Shown here piece by piece: positions 54,685 to 64,000 of a stretch of DNA of 64,000 bases. The DNA is from Fratercula arctica (taxonomy: Eukaryota > Chordata > Aves > Charadriiformes > Alcidae), in NCBI GenBank assembly GCA_947846985.1, contig CANTUZ010000025.1, positions 7,128,100 through 7,192,099 on the forward strand, given 5' to 3'. Every line of letters begins with the position of its first letter. The stretch's first letter is position 1. Both the position numbers and the translations under genes were made by a program. The notes below the pieces were generated by a model. It was not told the origin of the DNA. It saw nothing but the letters and a program-made list of their open reading frames with translations, and searched no databases.

Positions 54685-55632
54685 ACAGAAGTACAGCTCC
54701 TCTTAGCACCTCGACTGCCGGTGCTGGGCTGGATGTTCAAAGAAAGGGTCCCCACCACACATCATGCAACTGATGCTACCTGGAGTAAGTGGATTGCACT
54801 GATCACACAGCGAACTCAAATGGGAAACCCCAGTCGCCCAGGAATTCTGGAAGTGATCATGGACTGGCCAGAAGGCAAGGATTTTGGAATGTCACCAGAG
54901 GAGGAGGTGACGTGTGCGGAAGAGGCCCCACCATATAATAAACTGCCAGAAAATGAGAAGAAATATGCCCTGTTCACTGATGGGTCCTGCCGGATTGTGG
55001 GAAAGCATCGAAAGTGGAAGGCTGCTGTGTGGAGTCCTACACGACAAGTGGCAGAAGCCAGTGAAGGACAAGGTGAATCGAGCCAGGTTGCAGAGGTGAA
55101 AGCCATTCAGCTGGCTTTCGACATTGCCGAGCGAGAAAAATGGCCAGTACTTTATCTCTACACTGACTCATGGATGGTGGCAAATGCTCTGTGGGGGTGG
55201 TTACAGCAGTGGAAGCAGGGCAACTGGCAGCGCAGAGGCAAACCCATCTGGGCTGCTGAACTATGGCAAGATATTGCTGCCCGGATAGAGAATCTGGTTG
55301 TGAAAGTACGCCACGTAGCTGCCCACGTACCGAAGAATCGGGCCACGGAGGAACATCAGAACAACCAGCAGGTGGATGGGGCTGCTAGGATTGGAGTGGC
55401 TCAGGTGGATCTGGATTGGCAACATAAGGGTGAACTATTCCTAGCTCAGTGGGCCCATGACACCTCAGGCCATCAAGGAAGAGATGGGACATATAGATGG
55501 GCTCGTGACCGAGGGGTGGACTTGACCATGGACACTATTGCACAGGTCATCCATGAATGTGAGACATGCGCTGCAATCAAGCAAGCCAAGCGTTTGAAGC
55601 CTCTTTGGTATGGAGGACGATGGTTGAAATAG
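54685..55632 (+). pseudogene. pol: RNase H and integrase zinc domain, third ERVL-like copy
   Basis: An open frame of about 315 codons with LFTDGSCRIVG, YTDSWMVANALWGWL, VRHVAAHVPKN (RNase H) and an HHCC zinc domain: HDTSGHQGRDG then ECETCAAIKQAKR. It ends at a TAG at 55630 (the plus copy reads Tyr there). The best-preserved RNase H of the three copies. Confidence 0.88.
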
Positions 55633-56304
55633 AAATATGGGGAGGCCTGGCAGATTGATTATATCACACTGCCACGAACCCGTCAAGGCAAGCGCCATGT
55701 GCTCACAATGGTGGAAGCAACCACTGGATGGCTGGAAACATACCCTGTGCCCCATGCCACTGCCCGGAATACTATCCTGGGCCTTGAAAAGCAAGTCCTG
55801 TGGCGACATGGTACCCCAGAGAGAAGTGAGTCGGACAATGGGACTCATTTCCGAAACAGCCTCATAGACACCTGGGCCAAAGAGCATGGTATTGAGTGGG
55901 TATATCACATCCCCTATCACGCACCAGCCTCTGGGAAGATAGAACGGTACAATGGACTGTTGAAAACTACACCGAGAGCAATGGGTGGTGGGACCTTAAA
56001 ACATTGGGATGCACATTTAGCAAAGGCTACCTGGCTAGTTAACACCAGGGGATCTACCAATCAGGCTGGCCCTGCCCAATCAAAACTTCCACGTACTGTA
56101 GAAGGGGATAAGGTCCCCGTAGTGCCCATGAAGAATATGTTGGGGAAGACAGTCTGGGTTAGTCCTGCCTCAGGCAAAGGCCAACCCATCCGTGGGATTG
56201 CTTTTGCCCAAGGACCTGGGTGCACTTGGTGGGTAATGCGGCAGGATGGGGAAGTCCGATGTGTACCTCATGGGGACTTGATTTTGGGTGAGAATAGCCA
56301 ATGA
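55633..56304 (+). pseudogene. pol: Integrase core and C-terminus, third ERVL-like copy
   Basis: From 55699 the frame reads TMVEATTGWLETYPVPHATA (first Asp position is upstream or altered), ESDNGTHFRNSL (second Asp), SGKIERYNGLLK (Glu), then a C-terminal domain ending at 56304. The preceding TAG (55630) and the frame change around 55675 separate it from the zinc domain. Confidence 0.85.
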
Positions 56305-56820
56305 ATCAAATTATATGATGTTAATTGCTAAATAACCCTGTCACTGTATATCCTCATTACTATAATTGCTATCAGTTGTACTACAGTAAGAATCACCCAA
56401 ATTAAGGACAGATGGGCTTTGATGAAAAACTGAGTAAAGCACAGCAGTGATGGGATCAGAACTGACCTCAGCAGCTGGCACCCAGCAACTTCCTCAAGAT
56501 CTACATCTTCAACCCATGGACTGTATGCATGAGCCACGCCAGGTACACCAGCCGCAAGCTCCGAAAACGCAGCATGCAACAGTCCAGCACCACACACCAT
56601 CTCACCTGCCCTGAGAGACTGTTCTAACAGATGGAGCCCAAAGCCGTGGATTAAATGAACTCACCAGACACTTTGGAGGGATGGCCCATAAAGTAAGGGC
56701 ATTATATCTGCATGAATATATATGTGTGTATATATATATGACAGGGGAAAGTGGTGGCAATTCCTTGGAACCTGTAAGATCTGGGCATGGCAAAAATGGT
56801 GTGGAATAAGGGGTGGATAA
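56305..56820 (+). other. 3' non-coding region of ERVL-like copy, no env
   Basis: About 515 bases between integrase and LTR with no env-like reading. A short alternating TATGTGTGTATATATATATG stretch lies near 56720. Confidence 0.6.
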
Positions 56821-56980
56821 TGTCCTGGTTCTGGTGGGGACAGGGTTAATTTTCCCCAGGCTCTGTCAGGGACACAGGTATTCCATCCCATGTGAGCCGT
56901 GCCTACTCTGAGCTGCCGGGGGAGGGGGCAGAAAGTCACCGGGGGCTTCCTGGGTTGCCGTCTGAGGCCAAACCACGACA
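56821..56980 (+). mobile_element. Shortened 3' LTR, ERVL-like
   Basis: Starts TGTCCTGGTTCTGGTGGGG and ends AAACCACGACA like the full LTRs, but is only 160 bases. Relative to the 4295 LTR the middle, including the poly(A) region, is deleted. Confidence 0.85.
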
Positions 56981-57574
56981 GGTGCATCAAGAAGAGTGTG
57001 GCCAGCAGGTGGAAGGACATCATCCTCCCCCTCTTCTCTGCCCTGGTGAGGCCGCATCTGGAGTACTGTGTCCAGTTCTGTACTCCCCAGTTCAAGAAGG
57101 ACAGGGAACTGCTGGAGAGGGTACAGCAAAGGGCTACCAAGATGATTAAGGCACTGGAACACCTCTCTCATGAAGAAAGGCTGAGGGATTTGGGTCTTTT
57201 TAGTCTGGAAAAAAGATGACTGAGGGGGGATCTTATCAATGCTTATAAATACTTAAAGGATGGGTGTCAGGAGGATGGGGCCAGGCTCTTTTCAGTGGTG
57301 CCCAGTGACAGGACAAGAGGCAATGGGCACAAACCTGAGCATAGGAAGTTCCACCTAAACATGAGGAGGTACTTCTTTACTTTGAGGGTGGCAGAGCACT
57401 GGAACAGGCTGCCCAGAGAGGTGGTGGAGTCTCCATCTCTGGAGACATTCAAAACCCACCTGGACACTGTTCCTGTGCAACCTGCTCTAAGGTGACCCTG
57501 CTCTGGCAGGGGGGTTGGACTAGATGATCTCCAGAGGTCCCTTCCAACCCCTACCATTCTGTGATTCTGTGATT
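56981..57574 (+). mobile_element. CR1 3' end fragment
   Basis: RT C-terminal block (RSHLEYC-type segment, [18 protein letters not shown]) to the tail ATTCTGTGATTCTGTGATT at 57574. Confidence 0.88.
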
Positions 57575-57695
57575 GGATGGGGCTTTGAGCAACCTGGTCT
57601 AGTGGACGGTGTCCCTGCCCATGGAAGGGGAGTTAGAACTACATGACCTTTAAAGGTCCCTTCCAACCCAAACCATTCCATGATTCTATGATTCT
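57575..57695 (+). mobile_element. CR1 3' tail fragment
   Basis: About 120 bases of CR1 3' UTR ending in CCATGATTCTATGATTCT, directly after another CR1 tail. Confidence 0.8.
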
Positions 57696-58243
57696 CCCCT
57701 TCTACTCTGCTCTTATGAGACCCCACCTGGAGTTCTACGTCCAGCTATGGGGTCCCTAACATAAGAAGGACATGGACCTGTTGGAATTGGCCCAGACGAG
57801 GGCCATGGAGATGATCAGAGGGCTGAAGCACCTCTCCTATGAAGACCAGCTGAGAGAGTTGGGGTTGTTCAGCCTGGAGAAGAGAAGGCTCTGGGGAGAC
57901 CTTATAGCAGCCTTCCAGTACCTAAAGGGGCCTACAGGAGGGATGGGGAGGGACTCTTTATGAGGGAGTGTAGTGATAGGACAAGGGGTAATGGTTTAAA
58001 ACTGAAAGAAGGTAGGATTTAGATTAGATATCAGGAAGACATTCTTTACTGTGAGGGTGGTGGGACACTGGCCCAGTTTGCCCAGGGAAGTTGTGGATGC
58101 CCCATCCCTGGAGGTGTTCAAGGCCAGGCTGGATGGGGCTTTGACCAATCTCGTCTAGTGGGAGGTGTCCCTGCCCATGGCAGGGGGGTTGGAACTAGAT
58201 GATCTTTAAGGTCCCTTCCAACTCTAACCATTATATGATTCTA
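57696..58243 (+). mobile_element. CR1 3' end fragment
   Basis: C-terminal RT block ([18 protein letters not shown]) and 3' UTR to the tail near 58243. Third CR1 3' end in a row. Confidence 0.88.
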
Positions 58244-58644
58244 ACAAGTGATTTAAATCAACTACAGATTCTACTACCAGTTATAAAAATACATGTCATA
58301 TTGGCTTGTTTGTGTTTTCATGGCTTGAGTTGATTTATCAAAATAAATCCTAATCAAACATTTATCTTAAAGTAAAATAGCTTTAAGTTTTTTATTAAAC
58401 CAGTTGTCACCAGTAGGGTACACTAAATCTCAGAAATAAAATGTTAAGTGTAAAAGTATTTTCACAAGTTGAAGACAGTAGGCTGAATAAGGTGCTTTGT
58501 GGAAACTTGTTGCTCTTGTTTCACATAGGCATGACAATCACAGAAACACTTGGCAAATTATGTACCTTTAAAAACATTGATTCCAGTGCATATTACTGTA
58601 TTAATGCCAGCTAAAAATGTGAAAAGTCCATAATTGTAGTAACC
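58244..58644. other. No gene recognised
   Basis: AT-rich stretch between CR1 relics. Confidence 0.5.
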
Positions 58645-58930
58645 TGTTCCAGTAGTCTGTCAGCCTCACAGTGAAAAAGTGTTTCCTGATGTTCAGACAG
58701 AACCTCCTGTGTTTCAGTTTGTGCCCATTGCCTCTTGTCCTGTCACTGGGCACAACTGAAAAGAGTCTGGTTCCATCCTCTTTACACCCTCCCTTCAGGT
58801 ATTTATATACATTAATAAGATTCCTCCAGAGCCTTCTCTCCAGTATGTCCATGTCTCTCTTGTACTGGGGAGACCAGAACTGGACACAGGACTCCAGGTG
58901 TGACCTCACCAGTGCTGAGTAGAGGGGAAG
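58645..58930 (-). mobile_element. CR1 fragment, C-terminal block
   Basis: The minus strand reads [20 protein letters not shown] and [17 protein letters not shown], the C-terminal CR1 pattern, with part of the block deleted near 58840. Confidence 0.85.
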
Positions 58931-59169
58931 GCTGTTTCTTCCTGGTAGTCTTGTGTGGTTTATGGTTAGGCAGACCAGGTCCTTTGCTTGAAGGCACATC
59001 TGGCTCCTCTTCAACTTTGAGGGCCATGAACCTATTTTGCAGTTGTAAGCCCTTACAAGTGGTAGGGCAAGAACCATCATCTTAGTGCCAAAAGTCACCA
59101 GCTTCCATCCCTTCCCTTCTCCAGAGGTTGCGCTTACTTTGATAGTGAGGGTAGACACTGCCTGCTTCT

Positions 59170-59480
59170 CTATTGCTGGTGCAGTCTGAGATTCTTCAAG
59201 CTGTTGCTTCTATCTCCCTTTCATCTTCTCTGATGCTGCGCAGCTTGCTCACTTCCTCCCATAACTCCTCCACTTGGTGGCACAGCTCCTTCAAGATGGC
59301 ACACTTCCTGCAAGACAGAGGGCCATCTCTCCTGGCATCAGAGAGAGGCCCCAGACACTCCCTGCAGCCTGGGACTTAGAGGGCTGCATCCACCATCTGA
59401 ATCTCAGTCTGTGTGGAAACCTCTGCCCTAGCAGGGAAAGCTGCTCCAACATCCACTGGGGAAAGTGTAGCATGTTACTA
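59170..59480 (-). mobile_element. CR1 ORF1-like fragment
   Basis: The minus strand resembles the ORF1 N-terminal and coiled-coil region of the CR1 at 37332 (Cys-rich stretch around CCREC-like codons near 59360). Short and decayed; moderate call. Confidence 0.5.
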
Positions 59481-59624
59481 CCATGTCTGAGACTATCAGT
59501 GGCACAATTTCAACTGAGACTGCATTACTTTGCCCCCTTCTTTGTGCCCTTTTGCACGAACTGCTGCTCAAACTGCTGCATCTGTTTGTCTGCCTGTTAG
59601 CTGCACTCTGTGCATGCTCATGGA

Positions 59625-59950
59625 TGTTATTGTCACCGAAATCATGAATGAACTTCCTAACACCAATGTAGTCTTAAGAAGCAGGCATTCTTTTATTCGG
59701 CGACAGGGATATGGGGGATCTCTCCACCTAACATGTCCACTGAATGCGAGATTCACAGAGATTTATATCCATACAGAATATGCATGGTCATTACATTTCC
59801 CAGCACTCATTGCCATATTCATTACATTTCCAGAACTCATATCCATATTCATTACATTTCCAGAACTCATTTCCATATTCACATCACCTTGGCACATGCA
59901 CATTAAGTCTGTTAGGGACTTCATGGCTGGTTTGAGCTGATAATAGAGGA
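59625..59950 (-). mobile_element. LTR-like region with minisatellite
   Basis: On the minus strand AATAAAAGAATGCC (near 59690) is followed about 70 bases on by a possible end GGTGACAATAACA at 59625, as in an LTR 3' end. The other boundary is not seen. Confidence 0.35.
59790..59880. repeat. Three 30-base tandem units
   Basis: Units of CATTACATTTCC..ACTCAT..CCATATT occur three times with few changes. Open on both strands over this length because 30 is a multiple of three. Confidence 0.9.
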
Positions 59951-60057
59951 ATCTCTTTGTATGGATTGGGGAAGATAAATGCAGAAGTTTTTGCAACTCC
60001 CCCATTTATTTTGCAAGCTTGTTATCGGTCCCTCCAGTCTCTATGAGAATGTGGTAT

Positions 60058-60633
60058 TGTTATAAATACTCAGAGTCTGTGAGGAGTTCAGTAACTGTTT
60101 ATTGGATAAGGAAGCAAAAGCAGCGCTGGGCGGCCGGGGAGTCGCAGCTCCACCAGGGCTCGCAACTTTACATATCGCAAGCGACTCCTTTTATCTTCGC
60201 GGAGGCGGGCTTCACCGTCGTCGATGGAATCTTGGTTTCCGTCGAATCACAATGTCGGTTAATATTTACACACAGGATATAAGCTTAACACATAAATTGT
60301 TGCAAAACAGGGTAAACGGATGGCTGCACAAGGGGTATCAGTTTCTATAGTAACATTATCTTGGGCCTCTTACTTCTATCCATATAAGGCCATGTCTTAT
60401 AGCCGCTTGTGGGGGGGATGTTTCCTGCTAGCCTTTGCGGTCAAACTTGATGAGCAGAACAGGATGCTCTGCTCCGCAGAGCGGGGCAGTTTCGCCATTT
60501 AGCTGGTTCAACAGTCACCTTATTTTATCAGCAAATTACTTCTCAAGTATCTATTACAGTATTCTCCGCTGTTTGTTCTTCACAAGGAGTTACATTAACC
60601 TATTTACCAGACTCTCAGTCCCTGGTTGTAACA
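60058..60633 (-). mobile_element. Probable solo LTR
   Basis: About 576 bases bounded by TGTTATAAAT and GGTTGTAACA, with inverted ends TGTTA/TAACA. On the minus strand AATAAACAG near 60097 lies shortly before the end. No clear target duplication. Confidence 0.55.
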
Positions 60634-61970
60634 TTATGACTGAGATAATATTTCAACCTGTCAGGAAACTTTCTATTAGCTGAACAGTTTACTAATATAA
60701 TATGTAACATAATATTTTTGAGAAAGGTAAACTGTATGTGGATCAAGGGGTGGAATATAGTGATCCTGACTGGGAGACCATTGTATATCGAGGAGTTAGT
60801 GATCCACATAACAGTCAATCTGAGTAGGCCCAGGCCTGTGCTGTGCTGAGCTGCGCTGCATGTACAGCTTGGACTTCGGGCCTGTGTAGTGTTCCACAAA
60901 CTCCTTGGCCACAGGATAAACTCAGCCAGCTCATTGTAACAGAGGAGCCTACCAGGAAGCTCCCACTTGGTACCAGTGATTACACCACCTGCGTGGCCTT
61001 GCCTTTATCTAAAAGTGCAGCAAGAAGTTCTCATGCGAACATCCTTTCTGTTTGGCGGTAGAAATTATGAATAGAGCTGTTTTCTTGTAAGAAAATCCTA
61101 TAATAGCTTGAATGACCAAAAAGGAAGAACCTCTCCACGGAAAGAATCTGTGCAGCGTGCCACGGGAAAATCCATCCGGGGTCCATACGATGCTGCGCAT
61201 ATGCAGGATTCCCAGTATCTGAAGGGATGTAAGATTTACTCACTATCTATATTCCTCTTTTTATTCTGTCTTATTAAAACAGCTATTGTATTAAGCCATT
61301 TGCCATTTGTTGTTGGGCCTTTCTTGTTGAGATCCAGAAAGAACCCTCCACTGTCTTTCTCTCACCTACCCTGCTGGTGCAGAACAATTTTACACAGATA
61401 CACAGGAAAGGTCTTGCAAAAACTGAAAGGAAAAGTATTTTTGATAACAGCTTGACCACAACTTCTTACGCTCAATTAAAAATGAAGGCTAGATTGACTA
61501 CTTTAAAAATGGGAAAATGTATCACTAAGTCCCTCATAACTGCAGAGGAATCCTTTATAGTTTTGGGCTGTATATGAGAATGTTTTTCCAATTCCCACTA
61601 AATTTAATTGCATTTTGCTTAATTAAATACGAATCAGTTCAGCAACTATAAGTCCTTAACCTTTAAAGCTCTGGATTATATTTAAAGCCAAGTGTTATTG
61701 AAGATTACATATATTCACTCTCTCCTTTCCCCTAGAAAAAGAAATAAAAGAGAAATGTTAAGAAGTCAGCCTAAAGGAGTTTGTTCTTTCAGTGGCAAAG
61801 AAATGTCCAGGGGCAAGAACTTCCAAGGGGGAAGTCGCTGCAAGTATTCCTTCCCCAAGTCTTGCTTTTTTCCCAAGCCTCTCTACTGAAAACAGGCCTT
61901 CATGACATCCACTTCTGGTCTTTCACATTCACATCTGTTATAAATACCACTACCATATACTCTCTGCTTT
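60634..61970. other. No gene recognised
   Basis: AT-rich DNA with short frames; no repeat boundaries or exon-like stretch that I can support. Confidence 0.5.
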
Positions 61971-62620
61971 TGTTATGGTTTGAGGAACCTACAACAATTT
62001 ATTGTCATTTAGACAATTATTCTATCACCCGATGACCCCTCCCCACCCAGGAAGGGGAATTGGGGAAAGCAAGGAAACACAAAGGTTGAAATATAAACAG
62101 TTTTAATAGAATAAGACTAAATAATTAACATTAATAACACTAAAGAGCCAATACTGATCCCGATACCAATATAAAATATACAAGGATTATACTCAGCCAA
62201 TTCTATCAGTAGGAAGCTGTGCACTCCCAGCAGTGGACAGCAAATGTCAGACACTGCAAGCGCTGTGGCTTCGGGAGGAAGGGGAGGTCTCCGGGGTCCG
62301 TCACGGGGGCAAGAAGTTCTCAGGATCACAGCCATCAAGGAAGAGAGAGAAACTACGCAGCAAACTTTCTAATTGATATTGAATGTGATGTTCGTGGTAT
62401 GAAATAATCCTGTTGGCCAGCCTGGGTCAAATGCCCAGGCCTCGCTCCTCCTCATCCCTGCACCTGGTAAGGCTTGAAAACACTGAGACCTTGAATCCCA
62501 CATAGCCTAGCTGGCTATAAAGTAAATATTTCCACAAATTCAGACACTAGAGTCTTCTAAAAGTGCAGTTTTCCCCAGCATTAGAAGAGAAATTAGTCCT
62601 GTGTCGCTCAAACCAGGACA
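61971..62620 (-). mobile_element. Solo LTR, ~650-base family, copy 3
   Basis: TGTTATGGTTTGAGG to AAACCAGGACA, flanked by GCTTT and GCTTC (4 of 5). Same family as 17662 and 22370 but more diverged from each than they are from one another. Confidence 0.88.
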
Positions 62621-62689
62621 GCTTCTGACTCCTGTTATTACTTATTCACACAATTCAATACTCTTCTCCCTATTTTAACCCTACATTCA

Positions 62690-63251
62690 TGTATTGGGTT
62701 TACGTGGTAAGGTTTTGGTGGCAGGGTGGCTGCAGGGGTGGGTTCTGTGAAAAGATGCCAGAAGCTTCCCCCATGTCCCATAGAGCCAGTGCCAGCCGGC
62801 TCCAAGAGTACCTGCCACTGGACAAACCTGAGCCAATCATCAGCAATGTTGGTAGCGCCTCTGTGATAACATATTTAAGAAAGGGTAAAAAACACTGGGC
62901 GACAGCAGCTGGGAGAGAAAGGAGTGAGAATATGTGAGAGAAACAACTATGCAGACACCAAGGTCAGTGAAGAAGGAGGGGGAGGAGGTACTCCAGGCAC
63001 CAGAGCAGGTGAAGACCATGGTGAGGCAGGTTGTTCCCCTGCAGCCCATGGAGGTCCACAGTGTAGCAGATATCCACCCTGCAGCCCGTGGAGGACCCTA
63101 CACTGGAGCAGGTGGATGTGCCCTGAAGGACTATGACCCTGTGGGGAGCCTGTGCAGGCTCCTAGCAGGAACTGTGGCCTGTGGAGAGGAGCCCATGCAG
63201 GAACAGATTTGCTGGCAGGACCTGTGACCCCATGGGGGACCCACACTGGAT
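62690..63251 (+). mobile_element. LTR of the 24177 type, 3'-truncated
   Basis: Starts TGTATTGGGTTTACGTGG and contains the ATATTTAAGAAAGGG promoter-like segment and repeated GGAGGACCC/CTGGAGCAG-type motifs near 63040-63240. Ends abruptly at about 63251. Confidence 0.75.
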
Positions 63252-63538
63252 GTTGTGTGAACAACATACTCAGGAAATGAAACAGTCAAATGAAGAAAAA
63301 TCGTATTTGAACCTCTTGGTGAAATGGTGAAGAGCAGCTTATCTTTATGGAAATAATGCGTCAAACGAGATTTCCGTATTTCTCTCTCAAGCAATTTCTG
63401 CAACGTGTTGCTTATAGTGTCATGAGAAAGGACATGAAATAAAAAGGTAAAAGAGATTGAAAGATACTTTTTTATGAACTGGAGAATTCATACAACTTGC
63501 TTGTCTGAGCGAGACATCACTCCATTTTTTGGACACCT
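63252..63538. other. No gene recognised
   Basis: Short unique stretch between an LTR and a possible DNA transposon. Confidence 0.4.
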
Positions 63539-64000
63539 ACAGGAGTGGTCTCCAAAGCAGGGTTTGTACAACCCCAGGGGGTGCACAAGATGATACATTG
63601 GAGTGCAAGAAGAAAATATTGGAACTTCTATTTAATTTTTATCAAAAAAAATAAGAAATAAATTAAGCTATACTAATATTTAATATATGCATTGACACTC
63701 GCACCCTCACTTAGTCCGTATGTCAGATGGTCATGTGTCACGTACAGTATGTGAGGTGTCCTGAGGGAAGAGTGGGTGTTCCACAACGTGGAGGGGTTGC
63801 TAGTGGTGCTCTCACTTGTTTGGTGGTTTCCAGCATATTGCAGTGTATTGCAACGTATTGCAGTTTATCTGTGCCTGGTTAAGTGGATTTATGGATTATA
63901 TTATCTGTTTTTAACTAAAGTAATCCTCACAAAATGGACAAGTGGCTTTAAAAGGTTCCTGCAAAGACACCACAGACTGAAGGTAATACTGATAATGCGA
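63539..64000 (+). mobile_element. Possible hAT (Charlie-like) transposon 5' end
   Basis: Starts CAGGAGTGGTCTCCAAAGCAG, similar to the CAGTGGTCTCCAAA-type terminal repeat of Charlie hAT elements. About 390 bases on, an ATG opens MDKWL, a common start of hAT transposases, but a stop follows at once and the element leaves the window. The 8-base target duplication cannot be tested here. Confidence 0.45.

Larger units (their letters stand above)
54685..56980 (+). mobile_element. ERVL-like provirus, third copy, 5'-truncated
   Basis: Keeps RNase H, integrase, a 515-base non-coding 3' region without env, a polypurine-like stretch (AATAAGGGGTGGATAA) and a shortened 3' LTR. The left end is fused to CR1 at an RNase H position very near the breakpoints of the other two copies. 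Confidence 0.88.

Noticed and set aside
59790..59880. CRISPR-like repeat pattern
   Set aside because: Direct tandem units without spacers, in a vertebrate genome.
61108..61455. 115-codon frame as a host exon
   Set aside because: No recognisable domain and no convincing splice sites; more likely chance.
17809..62338. A 72-73 codon frame (MMAVILRTSC start) present three times
   Set aside because: It lies inside the ~650-base LTR in all three cases, so its recurrence reflects the LTR copies. I have no sign of coding constraint.

Overview
The window looks like repeat-saturated bird DNA. The evidence is the many CR1 LINE copies with avian-type 3' ends (tails of ATTCTATGATT-like repeats), several avian-type endogenous retrovirus (ERV) and solo LTR families with 5- or 6-base target-site duplications (TSDs), and two relic exons of a vertebrate gene, DAPK1. 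I see no intact host gene, RNA gene or CRISPR array. DAPK1 is, to my knowledge, Z-linked in birds. A decayed intron-containing copy inside ERV- and CR1-saturated DNA is what a degenerate W-linked gametolog would look like. That placement is inference; another duplicated pseudogene would look similar.

Layout. 1-3768: AT-rich DNA without a gene. 3769-13374: a CR1 piece, then two copies of one env-less, ERVL-like provirus facing each other tail to tail (plus copy 4295-9341, minus copy 9342-13274), forming a large imperfect palindrome, then an LTR scrap and, at 13651-14102, a long pyrimidine tract. 14103-17310: nothing recognised. 17311-23194: an ERVL-like gag scrap, two inverted copies of a ~650-base LTR, and two CR1s head to head with an ERV scrap between them that extends one CR1 reading frame. 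23195-31570: LTR-rich, with a triple nest at 24177-25751, an inverted pair of ~730-base LTRs, and other LTRs. 31572-37700: two CR1s tail to tail, the second close to full length (ORF1 with esterase-like end, endonuclease, reverse transcriptase). 38410-43616: an LTR-like piece and a CR1 split by a class II ERV that has a 5' LTR and a perfect 6-base TSD but no 3' LTR. 44097-49583: a second provirus with the same LTR family, mosaic inside, also with a 6-base TSD. 50121-52197: two DAPK1 ankyrin exons with an intron holding a solo LTR. 52707-58243: CR1 pieces around a third, 5'-truncated ERVL-like copy with 3' LTR. 58250-64000: CR1 relics, LTRs with a 30-base minisatellite, a third ~650-base LTR, a 3'-truncated LTR, and a hAT-like DNA transposon end running off the window.

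How the parts relate. Nothing here forms a working pathway; the window is a record of insertion, nesting, recombination and decay. The ERVL-like family (Lys-type primer site, a hydrophobic leader in frame with gag, aspartic protease, RT, RNase H, integrase, no env) and the class II family (gag, dUTPase-protease, pol in three frames) are the best-preserved systems, and each copy carries stops, frameshifts or deletions. The most unusual points are the DAPK1 relic, the hydrophobic Gag leader, the cluster of breakpoints at one short pol segment in three ERVL-like copies, and the one-LTR provirus with a perfect TSD.
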